The translations under genes and the position numbers were made by a program. Of a stretch of 7,164 nt of DNA, positions 1-4,982 are shown one piece after another. Numbering within the stretch: position 1 is the stretch's first letter; each line of letters opens with the position of its first letter. Under the pieces are notes generated by a model. It ran no database searches. It was not told where the DNA came from and was given only the letters and a program-made list of their open reading frames with translations. Source of the stretch: an uncultured cyanobacterium (lineage in GTDB: Bacteria > Cyanobacteriota > Cyanobacteriia > PCC-6307 > Cyanobiaceae); the NCBI GenBank assembly GCA_903934745.1, contig CAIZOZ010000224.1, positions 1-7,164 on the forward strand, in the 5' to 3' direction.

Positions 1-195
1 CGCCGGGGCGGCGACGGCTTGGGGCGAAGGCAGCGGCGCCAGCACGGGAGCCTGCACCATCGCCACCGGAGCGGCGGCGGGCAAATTGCGACGCACCTCC
101 AACCGGAAGTCGTCGCCTTCGAGACAGAGTTCCTGGATGTCGCTTTCGCCGAGCAGGGCCAGGAGAGAGCGGAGCTGGTCGTGATCGAGCTGCAT
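1..195 (-). CDS. accB: Biotin carboxyl carrier protein of acetyl-CoA carboxylase, N-terminal part (cut by window edge)
   Basis: AccB carries the biotin that is carboxylated by AccC and then donates CO2 to acetyl-CoA through AccA/AccD, the first committed step of fatty-acid synthesis in the cytoplasm. Only the first 65 codons are in the window. The protein opens MQLDHDQLRSLLALLGESDI, followed by an acidic stretch and FRLEVRR. This is the usual N-terminal helix and first strand of cyanobacterial BCCP. It then enters an Ala/Pro-rich linker (about residues 39-65). The C-terminal biotinyl domain with its MKM lysine lies beyond the left edge and cannot be checked. The ATG at 195 is 5 bases after the efp stop, so the two genes are probably co-transcribed, an order common in cyanobacteria. 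A GGAG in the end of efp, about 11 bases before the ATG, may serve as a distant ribosome binding site. Confidence 0.88.
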   Translation of the reverse strand, partial: MQLDHDQLRSLLALLGESDIQELCLEGDDFRLEVRRNLPAAAPVAMVQAPVLAPLPSPQAVAAPA

Positions 196-200
196 GGCGA

Positions 201-761
201 TCAGGACTCCCGACCGAGATAGTTATCGGTGCGTGTGTCGATCTTGATCTTCTCACCGATCGAGATGAACAGCGGCACCATCACCTGGGCGCCGGTTTCC
301 ACGATGGCGGGCTTGGTACCGCCGGTGGCTGTATCACCCTTGACACCCGGATCGGTCTGGGTGACCTGAAGCGTCACCGAGTTGGGTAACTCCACCTCGA
401 GGGGCTTGCCATTCCAATAAATGACACTCACCTCCATCCCTTCTTTGAGATACTTGCGACCATCACCGATCTGCTTGGCCGTCAGGCGGGTTTCTTCATA
501 GGAAGACATGTCCATGAAGACGAAGTCATCACCCTCCATGTAGGTGTGCTGCAGGGTGGCCTTCTCGAGCACCGCCTGGGCCATGGTTTCGCCGGCGCGG
601 AAGGTTTTGTCCACAACGTTGCCGCTCTGGACCGCCTTGAGCTTGGTGCGTACGAAAGCCGAGCCCTTGCCGGGCTTGACATGCAGAAACTCGACGACCC
701 GCCAGACCTGGCCATCCAGCTCGATGGTGGTTCCGGTTCGAAAATCGTTGCTGGAGATCAT
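201..761 (-). CDS. efp: Translation elongation factor P
   Basis: EF-P binds between the ribosomal P and E sites and relieves stalling at consecutive prolines. The 186-residue length is normal for the family. The N-terminal KOW-like domain holds the tip loop HVKPGKGSAF; its second lysine, Lys32, is at the position modified in other bacteria (beta-lysylated Lys34 in E. coli, 5-aminopentanolylated Lys32 in Bacillus). Two OB-type domains follow. The end carries the family signature VPLFISIGEKIKIDTRT followed by Y..R. I chose the ATG at 761 because MISSNDFRTG is the conserved start; an in-frame extension of 15 residues upstream (to 806) has no family resemblance. There is no clear Shine-Dalgarno sequence before 761. 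It leads an operon with accB and is divergent from the cyclophilin gene. The modification enzyme for Lys32 is not encoded in this window. Confidence 0.97.
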   Translation of the reverse strand: MISSNDFRTGTTIELDGQVWRVVEFLHVKPGKGSAFVRTKLKAVQSGNVVDKTFRAGETMAQAVLEKATLQHTYMEGDDFVFMDMSSYEETRLTAKQIGDGRKYLKEGMEVSVIYWNGKPLEVELPNSVTLQVTQTDPGVKGDTATGGTKPAIVETGAQVMVPLFISIGEKIKIDTRTDNYLGRES

Positions 762-874
762 TCCGGCGGTTCGGATCCGGTGGATTGTACGTCTGGCTAC
801 CGGCAAGGCCCCCGGGCCGAGCCACCAATTGTTCCGGGAGCCTGTGCCAGAGTCCGCACAGTGACAGGGGAACC
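762..874. promoter_or_regulatory. Divergent promoter region between efp-accB and cyclophilin-thiL
   Basis: These 113 bases separate two divergent operons, so both promoters should lie here or in the adjoining gene starts. On the minus strand a TACAAT hexamer (789-784, one mismatch to TATAAT) could be the -10 of efp and would give a leader of about 15 bases. I see no good -35 at the standard 16-18 base spacing. For the plus strand I see no convincing -10/-35 pair. The promoter role is inferred from gene orientation more than from motifs. Confidence 0.45.
866..871 (+). promoter_or_regulatory. Ribosome binding site of the cyclophilin gene
   Basis: AGGGGA lies about 4 bases before the ATG at 875. 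The spacing is short, but this is the only purine-rich site near a start in this frame. It supports the ATG at 875 over the TTG at 785, whose extra 30 residues look like translated intergenic sequence. Confidence 0.5.
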
Positions 875-2023
875 ATGGGCACTGGGCCAGCGTTCGTCGG
901 GGCAGAGCCTCGCTCCAGAGGCCTCGCCAGACGCGCTGGCCCCATCCTGGGCAGCGCCTGGCACCAGCTCGGCAGCGCCAGCCTGGCGGCCCTGCTGATC
1001 CTGCTGCTGGCCGTACCCAGCGCCTGGGCCGCCCTGCCCCAGGGCAACGCCGTGACCGATCCGGCAGCCCTGCTGCGCAACGCCCTACCGATCGAGCAGA
1101 AGGATCTTCAGGAGATTCAGCATCGGCTCGAGAGCACCAGCGACGATCTGCGCGCCAAGCGCTGGCCCTCCCTGGCCTCGAGCGTGCGCCGCAGCCAGTC
1201 CCTGTTCGCCTCGAAGCGGGAGGCGATCCTGGCCAGCTTCCCGCCCAGCGACCGGCCCAAGGCCGAAGCGCTGTTTGAACAGCTGACCGGCCAGCTGCAA
1301 CTGCTGGTGAGCGCGGCCGATGGCCAGGAACGGGACACCTTCCTCGACGCCCGTCGCGACGTTCTCACCAGCATCGGCGATGCCGAAGCCCTGCTGGTGG
1401 GTCCGTTTCCCTTCACCATCCCTGAGGAGTACGCCGATCTGCCCAGGCTGCTGGGCCGGGCCAGCGTGCGGCTCACCACCACCAAGGGCGATCTGATCGC
1501 CGTGGTGGATGGCTACAACGCACCCCTCACGGCAGGCGCGTTCGTGGACCTGGTGCAGCGGGGCTTCTACGACAAGCTGCCCTTCATCCGGGCTGAAGAT
1601 TTCTACGTGCTGCAGACCGGTGATCCCGCCGGCGATGCCGATGGTTACATCGATCCCCAGACCAAGGCGGAGCGGAATGTGCCGCTGGAGATCATGGTGC
1701 CGGGCCAGGCGTTGCCCTTCTACAACCAGACCTTCGAGGAACTGGGCCTGTTCAAGGCGGAGCCGGTGCTGCCGTTCAACGCCAAGGGCACCCTGGGCTG
1801 GGCCCACTCGGACGAGAGCCTGGACGATGGCTCCTCCCAGTTCTTCCTGTTCCTGTTCGAGCCCGAACTCACCCCCGCCGGCCTCAACCTGATCGACGGC
1901 CGCTATGCCGCCTTCGGTTATGTGGTGGATGGCTTCGATGTGATGGAGGAGCTCACCGCCGACGACGGCATCGTCAAGGCAACGGTGATTGACGGAGCCG
2001 AGAACCTGCAACCCCACGCCTGA
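875..2023 (+). CDS. Thylakoid-lumen/periplasmic cyclophilin of the TLP40/CYP38 type (peptidyl-prolyl isomerase fold)
   Basis: The 382-residue protein starts with a basic segment and a hydrophobic stretch (about 35-50) ending AWA|A near residue 52, a Sec-type signal peptide predicting export to the lumen or periplasm. Residues about 60-180 form a charged helical domain. Residues about 195-380 are a cyclophilin domain. It has the features I recall from plant lumenal CYP38/TLP40: a DGYNAP.TAG.FVDLV strand-helix, QTGDP.G...G.IDP, PLEIMV, a PFY..T.EELGL segment and DGRYA.FGYV. Of the human CypA catalytic residues, Arg55 and Gln63 are kept (R239, Q247), Phe60 is Tyr244, while Trp121 and His126 become Leu and Tyr. 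Isomerase activity may therefore be weak or absent, as reported for plant CYP38. The family is linked to photosystem II assembly and maintenance. The thiL start is 5 bases after its stop, implying one transcript. Confidence 0.93.
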   Translation: MGTGPAFVGAEPRSRGLARRAGPILGSAWHQLGSASLAALLILLLAVPSAWAALPQGNAVTDPAALLRNALPIEQKDLQEIQHRLESTSDDLRAKRWPSLASSVRRSQSLFASKREAILASFPPSDRPKAEALFEQLTGQLQLLVSAADGQERDTFLDARRDVLTSIGDAEALLVGPFPFTIPEEYADLPRLLGRASVRLTTTKGDLIAVVDGYNAPLTAGAFVDLVQRGFYDKLPFIRAEDFYVLQTGDPAGDADGYIDPQTKAERNVPLEIMVPGQALPFYNQTFEELGLFKAEPVLPFNAKGTLGWAHSDESLDDGSSQFFLFLFEPELTPAGLNLIDGRYAAFGYVVDGFDVMEELTADDGIVKATVIDGAENLQPHA

Positions 2024-2028
2024 GGGCG

Positions 2029-3294
2029 ATGGACCGCACGGCACAGGACGGAACTGCCGGCACCATGAAGCCCAGGTCACGGGCGCAGGGTCCGAACAGC
2101 GACGCCAGCGGTGACGGGCACCAGGAAACCCTGGCGGATCTTGGCGAGTGGGAACTGATCCGCCGGCTGGGGGCCTTTGCGCCACCGGGCCAGTTCGCCG
2201 ACGATGCCGCCCTGCTGAACCTGCCGGGGGGCGGGTCGGCCGGAGACGGCCCAGCGCTGGTGGTCAACACCGATGTGCTGGTGGAGGGGATCCACTTCAG
2301 CGACAGCACCACCGCGGCGGCGGATGTGGGCTGGCGGGCAGCCGCGGCCAACCTCTCGGATCTGGCGGCGATGGGCTGCAGCGAAGTGGTGGGGATCACG
2401 GTGGCCCTGGTGGCGCCGGCCGCGACGCCCTGGGCCTGGGTGGAAGGGGTGTACGGCGGCCTCAGGGAAGCCCTGGAGACCTACGGCGGCGTGCTGCTGG
2501 GGGGCGACTGCAGTGGTGGCGCCCAGCGCCTGCTGGCGATCACGGCGATCGGGCGGCTGGCGCTGTCCGCCACAGCCCCCGGCTCCGGCCCGATCCGCCG
2601 CGGCGATGGCCGCCCCGGCGACCGGCTGGTGTGCACGGGCCCCCACGGCCTCAGCCGCCTGGGGCTGGCCCTGCTGCAGGGCCAAATCGGCGCCGAGACC
2701 CTGGATCCAGCCCTGGTGCAACGGGCAATCGCCGCCCACCAGCGCCCTGTGCCCCGCTTCGATGCGGTGCGGGCCCTGATGGCCAGTCGCCCGGCGGCGG
2801 CACCCTGGCGGGTGGGCGGCTGCGACAGCAGCGACGGGCTGGCGGCGGCGGCCGCGGCGATTGCCGCCAGCAGCGGCTGCTCAGCCCGGCTCGATCGCCG
2901 CCGCCTACCCCTCGATCCAGCCATGGCGAGCCTGCCCCAGGCCCAGGCCTGGGGCCTGGGGGGCGGCGAGGACTTCGAGCTGGTGCTGGCCCTGGCGCCG
3001 GCCTGGGCCGAGGCCCTGATCGCAGCCCTGCCTGGCACAACGCCGATCGGCGAGCTGGTGGCGGGGGAGGCGGGGGCTCTGGGCTGGATGGGCGGCGAAG
3101 CCTGGAGCGCGGGCGATGGGGAGGGAGCGGCGTCGAGCGGCTACAGCCACTTCAGCGGAGGCGTGAGCGGGTGGGGCGGCTCCCGCAAGACCAGGGAGAA
3201 CGCATCCCCGAAAGCCGACTGCTTGAAAATGGGCACTAAGATCGGAAAATGGACATTTCCGTCACGACCTTCCGCGCCCAGTGTCTGGAGCTGA
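2029..3294 (+). CDS. thiL: Thiamine-monophosphate kinase with an abnormal C-terminal extension
   Basis: ThiL phosphorylates thiamine monophosphate with ATP and Mg2+ to give thiamine diphosphate in the cytoplasm. All family motifs are visible: FADDAAL (56-62) for metal binding, TDVLVEGIHF (81-90), NLSDLAAMG (108-116), GGD (158-160), a GDRLVCTGPHGLSRLGLALL nucleotide-binding stretch, DSSDGL (266-271) and GGEDFE (312-317). The recognisable enzyme runs from about residue 34 (TLADLGEWELIRRL) to GYSHFS at 371-376, about 343 residues, near the usual 320-340. The frame continues for 45 more residues, rich in Gly, Ser, Lys and Pro, that do not look like ThiL and overlap the downstream antitoxin start by 46 bases. 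The start is uncertain: ATG 2029 follows the upstream stop by 5 bases with a weak GAGGG just before it, while ATG 2065 is an alternative. Neither lies near the conserved N-terminus. Confidence 0.95.
   Translation: MDRTAQDGTAGTMKPRSRAQGPNSDASGDGHQETLADLGEWELIRRLGAFAPPGQFADDAALLNLPGGGSAGDGPALVVNTDVLVEGIHFSDSTTAAADVGWRAAAANLSDLAAMGCSEVVGITVALVAPAATPWAWVEGVYGGLREALETYGGVLLGGDCSGGAQRLLAITAIGRLALSATAPGSGPIRRGDGRPGDRLVCTGPHGLSRLGLALLQGQIGAETLDPALVQRAIAAHQRPVPRFDAVRALMASRPAAAPWRVGGCDSSDGLAAAAAAIAASSGCSARLDRRRLPLDPAMASLPQAQAWGLGGGEDFELVLALAPAWAEALIAALPGTTPIGELVAGEAGALGWMGGEAWSAGDGEGAASSGYSHFSGGVSGWGGSRKTRENASPKADCLKMGTKIGKWTFPSRPSAPSVWS
3225..3260 (+). promoter_or_regulatory. Repeated/palindromic candidate operator at the start of the first antitoxin
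   Basis: An 11-base direct repeat, GAAAATGGGCA (3225-3235) and GAAAATGGACA (3245-3255), differs at one base and is offset by 20 bases, about two helical turns. The second copy contains the antitoxin ATG (3249). It also lies within an inverted repeat, GGAAAATG-GA-CATTTCC (3244-3260), with one bulged base. Type II antitoxins usually repress their own promoter through such sites. The operator role is inference. The hairpin could also hide the start codon in mRNA. Confidence 0.35.
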
Positions 3295-3488
3295 TCCGGC
3301 AAATGGAGGCCGGTGGCGAGCCGATCACCATCTGCCGTCGCGGCAAGGCCGTGGCCCGACTGTCGCCACCGCCGGGGCCAGCCGGCCAGGACGCCCGACC
3401 CTGGGAACAACTGCGCGGAAGTGGCTCTCTGCTGGCATCCCCGGAGGAATCGGTGCTGCAGGCAGGCGATTTTGAAGCCCTGCAGTGA
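3249..3488 (+). CDS. Phd/YefM-family antitoxin (module 1)
   Basis: A 79-residue protein of typical antitoxin size. The N-terminal half, MDISVTTFRAQCLELIRQM then GEPITICRRGKAVARLSP, has the Phd/YefM plan: a short first strand, a helix, then an IT..GK.VA.L strand pair that dimerises and binds DNA. The tail ends GDFEALQ, close to the DFEALR-like end that wraps around the toxin in this family. The ATG at 3249 fits the conserved start; only a weak GGA precedes it. The gene begins inside the extended 3' end of thiL in another frame, so it may be partly translated by coupling to thiL as well as from its own promoter. Its stop overlaps the toxin start (GTGA, 3485-3488). It should neutralise the adjacent PIN toxin and autoregulate the pair. 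Confidence 0.88.
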   Translation: MDISVTTFRAQCLELIRQMEAGGEPITICRRGKAVARLSPPPGPAGQDARPWEQLRGSGSLLASPEESVLQAGDFEALQ

Positions 3489-3889
3489 CCGTTCTGCTCG
3501 ACACCCACCTCTGGCTGTGGTGGCTGCTCGGTTCACCCCAACTGACAAGCCGGCAACGGCGGGCCATCGATCAGGCAGCCCAGGCCGGCCAGCTGCGGCT
3601 GGCGGCGATCAGCCTGTGGGAAGCGCAGATGCTGCAAGCCAAGGGGCGCCTGCAGCTGGATCGGCCCTTCGAACACTGGTTGCGCCGAGCCGCGGCTGCG
3701 GACGTGATCACGGTGCTGCCTCTCGACTGCGAGGTGGTGATCTGCGTGAACTCCCTGCCCGCCGATTTCCACGGCGACCCAGCCGATCGCCTGATCGTGG
3801 CCACCGCCCTGGCCCACGGTCTGCCACTGGCGACCTTCGACAGCACCATGCGCCGCAGCCAGGTGGTGCCGCTCTGGCCTGTGGAGTGA
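3485..3889 (+). CDS. PIN-domain ribonuclease toxin, VapC-like (module 1)
   Basis: This 134-residue protein is a single PIN domain, expected to be a Mg2+-dependent endoribonuclease that cuts RNA and stops translation when the antitoxin is lost. The acidic residues are in place: Asp6 in LLDTHLWLW, Glu46 in SLWE, Asp98/Asp101 in GDPADRLIVATA, and Asp119 in ATFDSTM. The DTH.WLW opening and the DP.DRLIVATA block are typical of PIN toxins paired with Phd-type antitoxins. Translation starts at GTG 3485, which overlaps the antitoxin stop by four bases, so its synthesis is probably coupled to antitoxin translation. There is no separate ribosome binding site. The RNA target cannot be read from sequence. 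It converges on the second toxin, with 45 bases between the stops. Confidence 0.9.
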   Translation: MTVLLDTHLWLWWLLGSPQLTSRQRRAIDQAAQAGQLRLAAISLWEAQMLQAKGRLQLDRPFEHWLRRAAAADVITVLPLDCEVVICVNSLPADFHGDPADRLIVATALAHGLPLATFDSTMRRSQVVPLWPVE

Positions 3890-3934
3890 TCGCTGACCCG
3901 GCAGGTCCTGACCAGGCCATCCGTGCTGAACCCC

Positions 3935-4330
3935 TCAGAAGCTGCCCTGATGGCGCACCGGACCGGGATAGCGGGCCACCAGCGCGTCGGCGGTGAGCAA
4001 CAACAGCCCTTCCCGTTCGGCCTGGGCCAGCAGCAGGCGATCAAAAGGATCGCGGTGCAGGGACGGCAGCTGGGCCACCGCCAACACGTGGGCGGCCTCA
4101 ATCGGCAGTTCCACGAAGCCGGCATCCAGCAAGGTGCGCCGCAGCAGCGACGGTTGCACCTGAAACCCCTCGCGCCCCAGGGCCGCCTTGATCACCAGCT
4201 CCCAAAGGGAGGCGACGCTGAAGCACAGGGTGTGCTGCGGATCCTCCAGCAGCTCGCGCAGGGCAGGCCCGAGGCGGGCCGGTTCGCCCATCGCCCAGAC
4301 CAGGAGGTGAGTGTCAAGCAGGAGCTTCAC
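3935..4330 (-). CDS. PIN-domain ribonuclease toxin, VapC-like (module 2)
   Basis: A 131-residue PIN protein with Asp6 in LLLDTHLLVWAMGEP, Glu44 in SLWE, Asp94/Asp97 in HRDPFDRLLLAQA and Asp115 in LLTADALVARYPG. All four acidic positions of the metal site are present, so the nuclease should be intact. I chose GTG 4330 because KLLLDTHLL is the conserved N-terminus; the frame is open about 32 codons further upstream (to 4426), but that stretch lies over the antitoxin gene and is Arg-rich shadow. GTG 4330 and the antitoxin stop overlap in GTGA, the same layout as module 1. The protein differs from the module 1 toxin over most of its length beyond the PIN motifs. The pair are therefore separate subfamilies and not a recent duplication. 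Confidence 0.9.
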   Translation of the reverse strand: MKLLLDTHLLVWAMGEPARLGPALRELLEDPQHTLCFSVASLWELVIKAALGREGFQVQPSLLRRTLLDAGFVELPIEAAHVLAVAQLPSLHRDPFDRLLLAQAEREGLLLLTADALVARYPGPVRHQGSF

Positions 4331-4608
4331 AGCCCGCCGGAGCTGGGCGCGGCAACCGCCAGGCCCTCGAACAGATCGGCGATCTCCTCGGTGGCGATCC
4401 GGTCGAAGTCGTCGGGCACCGAACACTGACCCGCCAGCAGACCGAGGCGGCGCCGGGGGGGAGTGGATGCGTCCTCAGCGCCGGTCAACCGCGTGACCTG
4501 CACCAGCGGCTTGCCGGCTTTACAGATCACAAAGCCTTCGCCCGCCACCGCCTCCGCCACCAGCCGGGAGAGGTGGGTCTTGGCTTCGTGCAGGTTGACC
4601 TGGCGCAC
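4327..4608 (-). CDS. Phd/YefM-family antitoxin (module 2)
   Basis: Residues 1-40 contain VNLHEAKTHLSRL, then GEGFVICKAGKPLVQVTRL, the classical DNA-binding and dimerisation half of Phd/YefM antitoxins that pair with PIN toxins. The second half has RRLGLLAGQ then DDFDRIATEEIADLFEG, the usual toxin-binding tail, followed by 11 extra residues. No ATG is available. GTG 4608 gives MRQVNLHEAK, which matches the family start best. TTG 4623 would add five residues. Neither has a clear Shine-Dalgarno sequence. The stop overlaps the toxin GTG by four bases. A 15-base near-palindrome just upstream (4630-4644) is a likely autoregulatory site. Length is 93 residues, or 98 from the TTG. Confidence 0.88.
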   Translation of the reverse strand: MRQVNLHEAKTHLSRLVAEAVAGEGFVICKAGKPLVQVTRLTGAEDASTPPRRRLGLLAGQCSVPDDFDRIATEEIADLFEGLAVAAPSSGGL

Positions 4609-4629
4609 GGACAGCGATGACAACGTGGA

Positions 4630-4644
4630 CTTAGTTTAACCAAG
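4630..4644 (-). promoter_or_regulatory. Near-palindrome and possible -10 upstream of the second antitoxin
   Basis: On the minus strand CTTGGTTAAACTAAG is a 15-base palindrome with one mismatched pair around a central A. It contains TAAACT (4638-4633), a possible -10 element. Transcription from it would begin near 4626, giving a leader of about 18 bases to GTG 4608 but only about 3 to TTG 4623. That favours the GTG start. I see no good -35. Position and symmetry suggest the antitoxin's own operator overlapping its promoter; this is inference. Confidence 0.4.
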
Positions 4645-4982
4645 CCAACAACTGGCGGTTGCGGCATTTCAGGGCGCCGGGAACGGGGGCGGGCGCACTG
4701 GTGGCAGGGGAGCCGGGTGCCCTGGCCTGGAACAACGATCAAGCCCTGGTGGAGGCCACCGATGAGGCGGCTGGATACCGCCATTGCGGCTGAGATCGAA
4801 GGGGAAGGCCCAGCCGCCGGCTGGCGTCAACCGTTATTTGGCGGCACCAAGCGCCATGGCCCTGGGGCCGTCACCTCCCGCTCGGCCGCGGCCTTAACCA
4901 ACCAACACCGGAGCACGACAAATATTGCCTGAACTACTGAGAGAAAACCCGGTTAGATTAAGGCACAATTAATGATGACGTC
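4645..4982. other. Stretch with no convincing gene between TA module 2 and the mosaic gene
   Basis: No frame here looks like a recognisable protein. On plus, a frame reading GALVAGEPGALAWNNDQALV (within about 4692-4790, stop TGA) has protein-like composition but no start and no family I know; it may be a gene remnant. A 71-residue frame at 4717-4932 is rich in Arg, Pro and Trp and looks spurious. The block is bracketed by a similar 14-15 base sequence at 4636-4650 and 4894-4907. GC content falls in the last 70 bases toward the next gene. Confidence 0.5.
4892..4963. repeat. Spaced inverted repeat before the mosaic gene
   Basis: CCTTAACCAACC at 4892-4903 is matched in inverted orientation by GGTTAGATTAAGG at 4951-4963. 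The outer six bases and inner four pair, with 2-3 mismatched bases between. The arms are 47 bases apart and the right arm ends 19 bases before GTG 4983. It could be a regulator site or chance; arms this short can arise by chance. Confidence 0.25.

Noticed and set aside
1085..2185. 366-codon open frame on the minus strand opposite the cyclophilin gene
   Set aside because: It is rich in Gly, His, Gln and Arg, matches no family and lies entirely over clear coding sequence; it is a shadow caused by high GC.
2148..3239. 363-codon open frame on plus in a second frame over thiL
   Set aside because: Arg/Gly/Pro-rich translation typical of a shifted frame in GC-rich DNA, while the other frame shows every ThiL motif.
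3890..3934. Bidirectional terminator between the convergent toxins
   Set aside because: Only tight 4-base stems with 2-base loops around GGTCCTGACC are visible, with no T-run.
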